Shown here one piece after another: positions 9,848 through 17,249 of a DNA stretch of 52,338 nucleotides; positions within the stretch are counted from its first letter, which is position 1; each line of letters opens with the position of its first letter. The notes below the pieces were generated by a model, which was given only the letters and a program-made list of their open reading frames with translations, made no database searches and was not told the DNA's origin. Made by a program: the position numbers and the translations under genes. The stretch is taken from contig CALEKY010000106.1 in the NCBI GenBank assembly GCA_937902995.1, positions 1 to 52,338 of the forward strand, read 5' to 3'. Source of the stretch: an uncultured Sinobacteraceae bacterium (lineage in GTDB: Bacteria > Pseudomonadota > Gammaproteobacteria > Steroidobacterales > Steroidobacteraceae).

Positions 9848-10375
9848 ATGAACCAAAACCGGAACGTCTATTTGATCGGTCCCATGGGCGCCGGTAAAAC
9901 CGCGGTCGGCCGCCAGCTCGCAAAGCAATTGCACCTGACGTTCCACGACAGCGATGCAGAGGTCGAGCGTCGGACCGGCGTCGATATCCCCTACATCTTC
10001 GAGCGCGAGGGCGAAGCGGGTTTCCGCGAACGCGAGCGCGAGGTCATCGACGCGCTCACGCAGCTCGACGGCGTCGTCATCGCCACAGGCGGCGGCGCAA
10101 TCCTGCACCCCGACAATCGTGCACACCTTGCGTCGCGCGGCCACGTCGTCTATCTGAAGACGAGCGTCGAGCAACAGCTCGAGCGTACGAAACATGGCCG
10201 GCAACGACCTCTGCTCTATACCGACGATCCGGAGCAACGCTTGCGAGAGCTGATGGCGCAACGTGCCCCTTTGTATGAATCCATCGCCGAAATCACCGTG
10301 GAAACCGACGGACGACACGTGCGCGCGGTTGCGGACGAAATCGTGCAGCGGCTGACCGGCAGGAGACGTTCGTGA
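9848..10375 (+). CDS. aroK: Shikimate kinase
   Basis: Phosphorylates shikimate with ATP in aromatic amino-acid synthesis. The 175-residue protein has the Walker A loop GPMGAGKTAVG at the N-terminus, the shikimate-binding DSD (about 36-38) and FREREREV, the ATGGGA glycine-rich segment (about 78-83), and the lid region ERTKHGRQRPLL. The N-terminus aligns with E. coli AroK, so the ATG at 9848 is secure. It is unusual that the T-tract of the upstream terminator ends two bases before it, leaving no Shine-Dalgarno sequence. The TGA overlaps the aroB GTG, so the two genes are translationally coupled. Confidence 0.96.
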   Translation: MNQNRNVYLIGPMGAGKTAVGRQLAKQLHLTFHDSDAEVERRTGVDIPYIFEREGEAGFREREREVIDALTQLDGVVIATGGGAILHPDNRAHLASRGHVVYLKTSVEQQLERTKHGRQRPLLYTDDPEQRLRELMAQRAPLYESIAEITVETDGRHVRAVADEIVQRLTGRRRS

Positions 10376-11466
10376 CAGCCTCTTCGATACGCGCCGAGGT
10401 CAATATCGATCTGGGCGAGCGCAGTTATCCGATCGTCATCGGCCCCGGTCTGCTCACCGATGCGAATCTTTTGGATTCGCACATTCGTGCCCGCGACGTG
10501 TTGATCGTCACCAACGAGACCATCGCGCCGCTTTACCTGGCGCCTTTGACGCAAGCGCTCGGCGCTCGCCGCATCGGGTCGGTCGTGCTGCCCGACGGGG
10601 AGCAGTACAAGACGCTCGACGGCTTCGCAAAGATTCTCGATGCGCTCGTGACGGGCCGGTTCAATCGCGATGCTGCGGTCCTGGCGCTCGGCGGCGGCGT
10701 TGTCGGCGACATGGCCGGATTCGCGGCTGCCTGCTATCAACGCGGCATCGACTATGTGCAGCTTCCGACGACCTTGCTTGCGCAGGTCGATTCCTCGGTC
10801 GGCGGTAAGACGGCGGTCAATCATCCGCAAGGCAAGAACATGATCGGTGCCTTCCATCAGCCGAAGGCCGTTATTGCGGACATCGATACGCTTGCAACGC
10901 TGCCGGAGCGGGAATATCGCGCGGGTCTTGCGGAAGTCGTCAAATACGGCCTGATCTACGACCGCGAATTTCTCGAATGGCTCGAACGCCAGGTAGCGGC
11001 GCTCAACGCGCGCGAACCGGAAGCGATCGTGTACGCCGTGCGACGCTCGTGCGAAATCAAAGCGGCGGTTGTCGGAACGGACGAACGCGAACAAGGCTTA
11101 CGCGCGATCCTGAACCTCGGCCACACGTTCGGTCATGCCATCGAAACGGCGACCGGCTACGGCGAATGGCTGCACGGCGAAGCGGTTGCTACCGGCATGG
11201 TGATGGCTGCGGAAATGTCCGCCCGGCTCGGTTGGTTGACGTCCGCCGACGTGGAGCGCGCGGTAGCGCTTCTGCGCCGCTTCGAACTGCCCGTCGATGC
11301 ACCGCGCATCGGCGTCGACCGCGCCTACGAGCTCATGGGGATGGACAAGAAAGTCTTGAAGGGCCAAATACGCCTCGTGCTGCTGCGCAAGCTCGGACAA
11401 GCGGACGTCGTGAGCGACTATCCGCGGCAGGCATTGCTCGATACGCTACAGGCCCATTTCGGCTGA
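10372..11466 (+). CDS. aroB: 3-dehydroquinate synthase
   Basis: Converts DAHP to 3-dehydroquinate, the second step of the shikimate pathway, using NAD and a divalent metal. The 364-residue protein contains the NAD-binding ALGGGVVGDMAGFAA segment, the TTLLAQVDSSVGGKTAVNHP active-site region and the metal-binding His motif LNLGHTFGHAIE. The GTG start overlaps the aroK stop (GTGA). Its own TGA lies in GGCTGAAGGC, a single copy of the local heptamer, followed by a small hairpin (11469-11484, GCTCGC with GCGAGC). aroK-aroB-dgt probably form one transcript. Confidence 0.96.
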   Translation: MTASSIRAEVNIDLGERSYPIVIGPGLLTDANLLDSHIRARDVLIVTNETIAPLYLAPLTQALGARRIGSVVLPDGEQYKTLDGFAKILDALVTGRFNRDAAVLALGGGVVGDMAGFAAACYQRGIDYVQLPTTLLAQVDSSVGGKTAVNHPQGKNMIGAFHQPKAVIADIDTLATLPEREYRAGLAEVVKYGLIYDREFLEWLERQVAALNAREPEAIVYAVRRSCEIKAAVVGTDEREQGLRAILNLGHTFGHAIETATGYGEWLHGEAVATGMVMAAEMSARLGWLTSADVERAVALLRRFELPVDAPRIGVDRAYELMGMDKKVLKGQIRLVLLRKLGQADVVSDYPRQALLDTLQAHFG

Positions 11467-11528
11467 AGGCTCGCGCGTGCGAGCGGCTTTGGGTGCTTGA
11501 AACTCCGGAACGTCACGGAGCACGCGTC

Positions 11529-12683
11529 ATGTCATATTCACTCGCGACGTATGCGGCTTTCGACGAGCGCACGCGCGGACGGCGGTTTCCCGAACCAGCG
11601 CCCGCGCTGCGCAGCGAGTTCCAGCGCGATCGCGACCGGATCATCCATTCGACGGCATTTCGCCGCCTGGTCTACAAGACCCAGGTTTTCGTCAATCACG
11701 AGGGCGATCTGTATCGCACGCGACTGACGCATTCCATCGAAGTTGCGCAAATCGCGCGCACGATTGCCCGAGCGCTGCGGCTGAACGAAACGCTTGCCGA
11801 GGCCATTTGTCTCGCGCACGACTTGGGGCACACGCCGTTCGGCCATGCTGGGCAGGACGCATTGAACGAATGCATGCGGCCCTACGGCGGTTTCGAGCAC
11901 AACCTGCAATCGTTGCGGGTCGTCGACGAGCTCGAGGAACGCTACGCGGCCTTTCCCGGGCTCAACCTCACGTTCGAGACGCGCGAAGGTATCCTCAAAC
12001 ATTGCTCGCTCAACAACGCGCGCAAGCTCGGCGAGCTTGGCGAGAGGTTCATCAAACGTCAGCAGCCTTCGCTCGAGGCGCAGATCGCCAACCTCGCCGA
12101 TGAGATCGCGTACAACAATCACGATCTGGACGACGGCGTGCGCGCCGAGCTGATCACCATCGACGAGCTGCGCGACGTCACGCTGTTTCGGCGCGAGTTC
12201 GAAGCGGTCGTCGCGGCGTTTCCCGAAGTCAGCGGCCGCCGCCTGGTGCACGAAGTCGTGCGCCGCATGATCAATCGCGTCGTGACCGATCTGATCGAAA
12301 CGACGAACGCGGCGATCCTTGACGCCGATCCTGCAGATATCGATGCGGTCAGACAAATGTCCCAGCCGCTCGTCGGATTCAGCGACGAAATCGCCGCTGA
12401 GCATCAGGAGCTGAAACGGTTCCTGCGAGACCGCGTCTATCGCCATTACCGCGTGCTGCGAATGACGAGCAAGGCTCAAACCGTGGTCAAACGCTTGTTC
12501 GAAGCGTTCTTCGAACGCCCGGAGCTGTTGCCGACCGAGCATTACGAAGCCGCGCGCGACATGGAGAGCCAATCAGGCGACGACGGCCGTGCGCGCGCCG
12601 TCGCCGATTACATTGCCGGCATGACCGACCGCTTCGCGATTCTCGAGTACGAGCGCCTGTTCGATCCGGCGAAGCGCAGCTGA
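11529..12683 (+). CDS. dgt: dGTP triphosphohydrolase-like protein (HD domain)
   Basis: A cytosolic metal-dependent enzyme of the deoxyguanosine-triphosphate triphosphohydrolase-like family, expected to remove triphosphate from dNTPs. From the ATG at 11529 (CGGAG nine bases upstream) it has 384 residues, the length of the shorter, non-E. coli subfamily. The HD metal site is intact: H68 in RTRLTHSIEVA, and H97-D98 in LAHDLGHTPFGHAG, with a further Asp in LADEIAYNNHDLDDG. The opening (HSTAFRRLVYKTQVF) is also typical of the family. It lies 62 bases after aroB, as in many gammaproteobacteria. A hairpin and a heptad element follow the stop. Confidence 0.93.
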   Translation: MSYSLATYAAFDERTRGRRFPEPAPALRSEFQRDRDRIIHSTAFRRLVYKTQVFVNHEGDLYRTRLTHSIEVAQIARTIARALRLNETLAEAICLAHDLGHTPFGHAGQDALNECMRPYGGFEHNLQSLRVVDELEERYAAFPGLNLTFETREGILKHCSLNNARKLGELGERFIKRQQPSLEAQIANLADEIAYNNHDLDDGVRAELITIDELRDVTLFRREFEAVVAAFPEVSGRRLVHEVVRRMINRVVTDLIETTNAAILDADPADIDAVRQMSQPLVGFSDEIAAEHQELKRFLRDRVYRHYRVLRMTSKAQTVVKRLFEAFFERPELLPTEHYEAARDMESQSGDDGRARAVADYIAGMTDRFAILEYERLFDPAKRS

Positions 12684-12684
12684 A

Positions 12685-12711
12685 GCGCTCGAACGCAACG
12701 CGTTTGAGCGC
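12685..12711 (+). terminator. Hairpin directly after dgt
   Basis: A 12-bp stem (12685-12696 with 12700-12711), containing one G.U pair in plus-strand RNA, and a 3-base loop. It starts two bases after the dgt stop and ends two bases before the heptad array. There is no T-tract, so its role as terminator is uncertain; it may be part of the repeat element. Confidence 0.55.
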
Positions 12712-12713
12712 CA

Positions 12714-12908
12714 GACTGAAGGCTGAAGACCGGAACGCGCTGTCCTTGACCTTGTCACGTGCGAAGAGTCCTACCGGGGCCTGCCTTGATGTGCGGGACG
12801 TACGAATGCCGCGAACGCAGGATGCGTTGGATCGGCGTCCCGCAAGGGGAGGCGAGCACGCGCGCGAGCGCGCCCTACCTTCAGTCTTCAGCCTTCAGTC
12901 TTCAGCCT
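12714..12908. repeat. Heptad element 2 between convergent dgt and hemE
   Basis: The left arm (12714-12734) is GACTGAA, GGCTGAA and a degenerate third unit. The right arm (12880-12908) is four perfect units alternating TTCAGTC and TTCAGCC. Just inside the right arm is a GC hairpin (12861-12872) joined to it by CCTACC, i.e. GGTAG on the minus strand. The right arm encodes the last six residues (RLKTEG) and the stop of HemE. Confidence 0.9.
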
Positions 12909-13967
12909 ATGGTATTGCGGGCTGAGCTCATGCACCGCCTCGATCATCGCACCGGCGTGCTCGGGCGGAATCTGCGGATGAATGCCGTGGCCGAGGTTGA
13001 AGACATGGCCGTGGCCGTGGCCGTAACTCGCCAGAACGCGGGCGACTTCTTCGCGAATGCGAGCCGGCGAAGCGTACAAACACGAAGGATCTAGATTGCC
13101 TTGTAGGGCCTTCGAATCGTTCACCGCCGTGCGCGCGGTCGCAAGGTCGGTTGTCCAATCCACGCCGAGCGCATCGCAAGAAGTCTCCGCCATCACGCTC
13201 AACCATGCGCCGCCGCCCTTCGTGAACAGAATCGTCGGGATCCGCCGGCCTTCGCGCTCGCGAGTCAGTCCATCGAGAATGAAAGCCATGTAGTGCAACG
13301 AGAACTCGCGGTACTGACTCGGCGTGAGCACGCCGCCCCAAGTGTCGAAAATCATGATGGCTTGCGCACCCGATTCGATCTGTGCGTTGAGATAAAGCAA
13401 AGTCGAACGCGCGAGCACGTCGAGCAGCTCGTGCAGCACTTCGGGCGTGTCGTACATCATCGCCTTGATGCGCGAGAACTCGCGCGAGCTGCCGCCTTCC
13501 ACCACGTACGTCGCGACCGTCCATGGGCTGCCCGCAAAGCCGATCAGCGGAACTTTGCCGTTCAGCTCGCGGCGAATCAGCGCGACGGCGTCCATTACGT
13601 AGCGGAGCTCGACCAACGGATCGGGCACGGCGAGCTTGCGCACATCCGCGCGCGATCGCACCGGCCGCTCGATCTTCGGACCCTCGCCCGTCTCGAACTG
13701 CAGTCCGAGCCCGAGCGCATGCGGAATCGTCAGAATGTCGGAGAACAAAATCGCGGCGTCGAGGGGATAGCGTGCAATCGGCTGCAACGTCACCTCGCAC
13801 GCCAGCTCCGGCGTCATGCACAAGTTCAAGAAGCTGCCCGCACGCTCGCGCGTCGCGCGGTACTCGGGCAGATAGCGACCCGCTTGGCGCATCATCCACA
13901 CAGGCGTGCGGTCCACGGGTTGGCGAAGCAGAGCGCGTAGGAGCAGGTCGTTTTGGAGTTGAGACAT
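12888..13967 (-). CDS. hemE: Uroporphyrinogen decarboxylase
   Basis: Decarboxylates uroporphyrinogen III to coproporphyrinogen III in heme synthesis, in the cytosol. The 359-residue protein opens MSQLQNDLLLRALLRQPVDR and has the signature PVWMMRQAGRYLPEYRA (substrate-binding R27 and R31), the catalytic Asp in FSDILTIPHALGL, GFAGSPWTVATYVVEG and the late NLGHGIHP motif. The start is fixed by family alignment, yet no Shine-Dalgarno sequence precedes it: the leader is heptad repeat (TTCAGCC/TTCAGTC units on the coding strand). The final residues RLKTEG and the TGA are also repeat-encoded. The gene is thus bracketed by inverted arrays at both ends. Confidence 0.96.
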   Translation of the reverse strand: MSQLQNDLLLRALLRQPVDRTPVWMMRQAGRYLPEYRATRERAGSFLNLCMTPELACEVTLQPIARYPLDAAILFSDILTIPHALGLGLQFETGEGPKIERPVRSRADVRKLAVPDPLVELRYVMDAVALIRRELNGKVPLIGFAGSPWTVATYVVEGGSSREFSRIKAMMYDTPEVLHELLDVLARSTLLYLNAQIESGAQAIMIFDTWGGVLTPSQYREFSLHYMAFILDGLTREREGRRIPTILFTKGGGAWLSVMAETSCDALGVDWTTDLATARTAVNDSKALQGNLDPSCLYASPARIREEVARVLASYGHGHGHVFNLGHGIHPQIPPEHAGAMIEAVHELSPQYHRLKTEG

Positions 13968-13973
13968 ATTGAA

Positions 13974-14172
13974 GACTGAAGGCTGAAGACCGAAGTCTGA
14001 AGGCAGAGGCTACACGCCACCTTGGGCTCTGGGCACTGGCGCTGGCTAGAGTTGATAGTTGCTGGAGAGTCGACGGCGAGGCGCGTCGCAACAATTCCCC
14101 CTGCGGCTAGGGGTAAAGTGCAGCGCACCGCGCGATCTTCTTCCTACAGCCTACAGTCTACAGCCTACAGCC
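13974..14172. repeat. Heptad element 3, mixed types, between fadD and hemE
   Basis: The left arm (13974-14008) has five units: GACTGAA, GGCTGAA, GACCGAA, GTCTGAA, GGCAGAG. Further in are degenerate TGGGCTC-type units (14023-14043) and two AGTTGAT/AGTTGCT units (14050-14063). The right arm (14145-14172) is four perfect units of TACAGCC or TACAGTC. Three different heptamer types therefore coexist. The left arm lies directly in the hemE leader; the right arm begins four bases past the fadD stop. Confidence 0.85.
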
Positions 14173-14176
14173 TGCT

Positions 14177-15862
14177 TTAGCCTTGGACGCTCGCGCGCAG
14201 CTCGTCACGCAACGCTCGCCGCAGGATCTTTCCGACATTCGTTTTCGGTAGCTCGTCGCGGAAATACACGTGTCGCGGCACTTTGTAGCCGGTGAGCTGC
14301 GAACGTGCGTAGTCGATGACCTGCTGCTCGGTCAGATTCGGATCCTTCTTGACGATGAACAGCGCCACCGCCTCGCCGGAGCGCTCGTCCGGTTGCGCAA
14401 CGGCGGCGACCTCGAGCACGCCGGGGTGTGCTGCGATGACAGCCTCCACTTCGTTCGGATACACGTTGAAGCCCGACACCAGGATCATGTCCTTCTTGCG
14501 GTCTTCGATGTAGACGTAACCCTCTTCGTCGATGCGGCCGATATCTCCCGTGCGCAACCAGCCGCCCGGCAGCATCACTTCGGCGGTCTCCTCGGGACGA
14601 TTCCAATAGCCGCGCATGACCTGCGGTCCGCGCACGCAGATTTCGCCGATCTCGCCGATACCGAGCTCGTTGCCCGCATCGTCGCGAATGCTGACCTCGG
14701 TCGAAGGAATCGGCAGCCCGATCGAGCCGTTGAAATCGTGCTCCGGTCCGAACGGATTCACGCAGACCGCCGGCGAGGTTTCGGTGAGCCCCCACGCCTG
14801 GGTCAGCACGTTGCCGGTCACTTTCTTCCAGTGTTCGGCGACCGAGCGCTGCACAGCCATGCCGCCGCCGAGCGTGATTCGCAGGTTGCTGAAATCGACT
14901 TCGGAGAATCCGGGCGTGTGGAGCAACGCATTGAACAGCGTGTTCACGCCGCTCATGTACGTGAACCGATACTTCTTCAGTTCGGCGACGAACGCCGGGA
15001 AGTCGCGCGGATTGGCGATGAGAATGTTCTGCGCGCCGAACTTCACGAACACCATCAAATTACCGGTGAGCGCAAAGATGTGATACAGCGGCAGTGCGGT
15101 GATGACGACGTCTTCGCCGTAACGCGCTTCAGTGCCGATCCAGGCGGAGGCCTGCAGCACGTTCGCGACGATGTTGCGATGAGTGAGCATCGCGCCCTTG
15201 GCGACGCCCGTCGTGCCGCCCGTGTATTGCAGGAACGCGAGGTCCTCGGGACCGACCGCAACGGGCGCGAACTGCCGATATCGCCCCTCAGCCAACGCAG
15301 TGTTGAACTCGACGTAGTGCGGCAGCTCCCAGCGCGGAACCTGTTTGCGTACGCGACGCACGACGAAATTGACGATCGACGATTTCGGCCAGCCGAGCTG
15401 GTCGCCGACGGCCGTCACGATGACGTGCGACAGCTCCGTGTGCTCGATGACTTCGGCGAGCGTGTGCGCGAAGTTCTCGAGAATCACGATGGCCTTGGCG
15501 CCGGAATCTTTGAGCTGATGCTCGAGCTCGCGCGCCGTGTAGAGGGGATTGGTGTTGACGACCGTCAACCCCGCGCGCAACGCGCCGTACACGGCAATCG
15601 GATACTGCAAGACGTTCGGCAGCATGAGTGCGATGCGATCGCCTTTCTGCAGACCCGCGACGTTTTGCAGGTATGCAGCGAAATCGCGCGACAGCCGCTC
15701 GTACGTCGCGTAGTCGATCGTGCGCCCCATGCTCGTGAAGGCGGGTCGATCGGCGAAACGCTCGATGCTTTCGTCGAACATGTGGACGAGCGACGGATAC
15801 TCGTCCGGATTGATTTCGGCAGGAACGCCGGGCGGATAGTTCTTGAGCCAGATCTTCTCCAT
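14177..15862 (-). CDS. fadD: Long-chain fatty-acid--CoA ligase
   Basis: Activates fatty acids to acyl-CoA through an acyl-adenylate, feeding beta-oxidation; it acts at the inner face of the cytoplasmic membrane. The 561-residue protein matches FadD in length and opening (MEKIWLKNYPPGVPAEI). The P-loop-like AMP-binding motif YTGGTTGVAKGAMLTHRN is near residue 215, GLTETSPAV near 360, and the hinge/C-terminal motifs GWLRTGDIGRIDEEGY and KDMILVSGFNVYPNEVE follow. The stop is TAA. It lies 12 bases after tesA on the same strand, a sensible pairing: TesA releases fatty acids and FadD activates them. Confidence 0.96.
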   Translation of the reverse strand: MEKIWLKNYPPGVPAEINPDEYPSLVHMFDESIERFADRPAFTSMGRTIDYATYERLSRDFAAYLQNVAGLQKGDRIALMLPNVLQYPIAVYGALRAGLTVVNTNPLYTARELEHQLKDSGAKAIVILENFAHTLAEVIEHTELSHVIVTAVGDQLGWPKSSIVNFVVRRVRKQVPRWELPHYVEFNTALAEGRYRQFAPVAVGPEDLAFLQYTGGTTGVAKGAMLTHRNIVANVLQASAWIGTEARYGEDVVITALPLYHIFALTGNLMVFVKFGAQNILIANPRDFPAFVAELKKYRFTYMSGVNTLFNALLHTPGFSEVDFSNLRITLGGGMAVQRSVAEHWKKVTGNVLTQAWGLTETSPAVCVNPFGPEHDFNGSIGLPIPSTEVSIRDDAGNELGIGEIGEICVRGPQVMRGYWNRPEETAEVMLPGGWLRTGDIGRIDEEGYVYIEDRKKDMILVSGFNVYPNEVEAVIAAHPGVLEVAAVAQPDERSGEAVALFIVKKDPNLTEQQVIDYARSQLTGYKVPRHVYFRDELPKTNVGKILRRALRDELRASVQG

Positions 15863-15874
15863 CGATTCCCCGTT

Positions 15875-16507
15875 TTACTTGCGTAGCAGCGGCTTCAACA
15901 CCGGCCACACGTTGTCGAGCAGAATGGGTTGCGCTTTCGCGTTCGGATGAATTCCGTCGGCTTGCATGAGCTCGGGATCGAGTGCCACGTTATCGAGAAA
16001 GAACTCCACGCGCGGCACGTCGTACTGTTTCGCGAGCTCCCCGTACAAAGCATGGAAACGGTCGGCGTATTCCGGGCCATAGTTGGTCGGGATGCGCATG
16101 CCGATCAATAGGGGTTTCGCTCCATGTGCTTGAATCTTTGTGAGCATGGCTTCGAAGTTCGCCCGAACCTGTTTGAGCGGCAAGCCGCGCAGCCCGTCGT
16201 TACCGCCGAGCTCGAGGATCACGATCGCAGGTTTGTGAAGCTCCAGGGCGCGAGGCAGGCGGTTCAGCGCGCCGCCGGTCGTATCGCCGCTGACGCTGGC
16301 ATTCACGACGCGGTACCCGTACCCTTCTTGCGCCAGTCTGCGCTCGAGCAGCGCGACCCAGGTCGCATCCACCGCCATTCCGTAGCCGGCGCTCAGGCTG
16401 TCTCCGACGACCAGAATCGCGGGCTTCTCAGCGTTTGCAGGGGCGGCCCACTGGAAAGGACCGACGAGAAGGACACAGCCGGCTGTCGCCATGCAAACCG
16501 AGCGCAC
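15875..16507 (-). CDS. tesA: Periplasmic GDSL thioesterase/lysophospholipase TesA
   Basis: An SGNH hydrolase exported to the periplasm that cleaves acyl-CoA, lysophospholipids and aryl esters. All four SGNH blocks are present: VVGDSLSAGYG (nucleophile Ser), SGDTTGGAL, ELGGNDGLRG, and DGIHPNAKAQ (Asp/His). A signal peptide ends at PANA before EKPAILVVG. The start is uncertain: a GTG at 16507 gives a 26-residue signal with an Arg in the n-region, like E. coli TesA; an ATG at 16492 gives 21 residues without positive charge; an ATG at 16576 gives an overlong 49-residue leader and would share CATG with the divergent ABC gene. The tesA / ABC / FtsX-permease arrangement is the same as E. coli tesA-ybbA-ybbP. 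Confidence 0.92.
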   Translation of the reverse strand: MRSVCMATAGCVLLVGPFQWAAPANAEKPAILVVGDSLSAGYGMAVDATWVALLERRLAQEGYGYRVVNASVSGDTTGGALNRLPRALELHKPAIVILELGGNDGLRGLPLKQVRANFEAMLTKIQAHGAKPLLIGMRIPTNYGPEYADRFHALYGELAKQYDVPRVEFFLDNVALDPELMQADGIHPNAKAQPILLDNVWPVLKPLLRK

Positions 16508-16574
16508 GAGCAAACCGGACAGCGACCTGAGCGACGATTCCAGACGCCGAAGCCATCGCGACCAAGAACTCCAC

Positions 16575-17249
16575 ATGAGCATTGCGGAACCGGTCCTCAA
16601 AGCGGAAAAACTCACCAAGCAGGTTAGCAGTCCGGAAGGAACGCTGACCATCCTCGCGGACGTCGATGTAAGCATTACTGCAGGCCAGACGGTGGCGATC
16701 GTCGGTGCCTCGGGCGCGGGCAAATCCACGCTGCTCGCATTACTGGCCGGACTCGACGAGCCCACGAGCGGCCGCATCTGGCTCAACGGCGCAGAGCTCA
16801 CGGCATTGGACGAGGACGGCCGCGCAGCCGTTCGCGCTCGTCATGTCGGATTCGTATTTCAGAGTTTTCATTTGGTGCCGTCGCTCACGGCGATCGAAAA
16901 CGTCATGCTGCCGCTCGAGCTGGCGGGTCAGCCCAACGCGCGGGCAGCGGCAGCCGAGGTGCTCGCAAAGGTCAATCTGACGGCCCGGCAAGGACATTAT
17001 CCGCGTCAACTTTCCGGCGGCGAGCAGCAGCGCGTGGCGATCGCCCGTGCGTTCGTGACCCGTCCGGCGGTGCTGTTCGCAGACGAGCCGACCGGCAACC
17101 TCGACGCGCAAACCGGCGAGCGCATCATGAATCTGTTGTTCGATCTCAATCGCGACATGCGCACGACGCTGGTCATCGTCACGCACGATCAAGGGATCGC
17201 CAAACGTTGCGAGCGCATCATCCATATCGAAGCCGGACGAATCGTATGA
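16575..17249 (+). CDS. ybbA: ABC transporter ATP-binding protein, YbbA/LolD-like
   Basis: The ATPase that drives the FtsX-type permease encoded next. The 224-residue protein has Walker A (VGASGAGKST), the Q-loop (FVFQSFHLVPSLTAIENVMLP, characteristic of the MacB/LolD/YbbA group), the signature LSGGEQQRVAIARA, Walker B (VLFADEPTGNLD) and the switch His (VIVTHDQ). The stop overlaps the start of the permease gene (ATGA). Its function in E. coli is not firmly settled; a role in envelope lipid or substrate extraction is proposed for this family, and the divergent tesA points the same way. Confidence 0.93.
   Translation: MSIAEPVLKAEKLTKQVSSPEGTLTILADVDVSITAGQTVAIVGASGAGKSTLLALLAGLDEPTSGRIWLNGAELTALDEDGRAAVRARHVGFVFQSFHLVPSLTAIENVMLPLELAGQPNARAAAAEVLAKVNLTARQGHYPRQLSGGEQQRVAIARAFVTRPAVLFADEPTGNLDAQTGERIMNLLFDLNRDMRTTLVIVTHDQGIAKRCERIIHIEAGRIV

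Noticed and set aside
8816..10318. 500-residue minus-strand open frame opposite pilQ and aroK
   Set aside because: Antisense shadow crossing a terminator; no recognisable domain.
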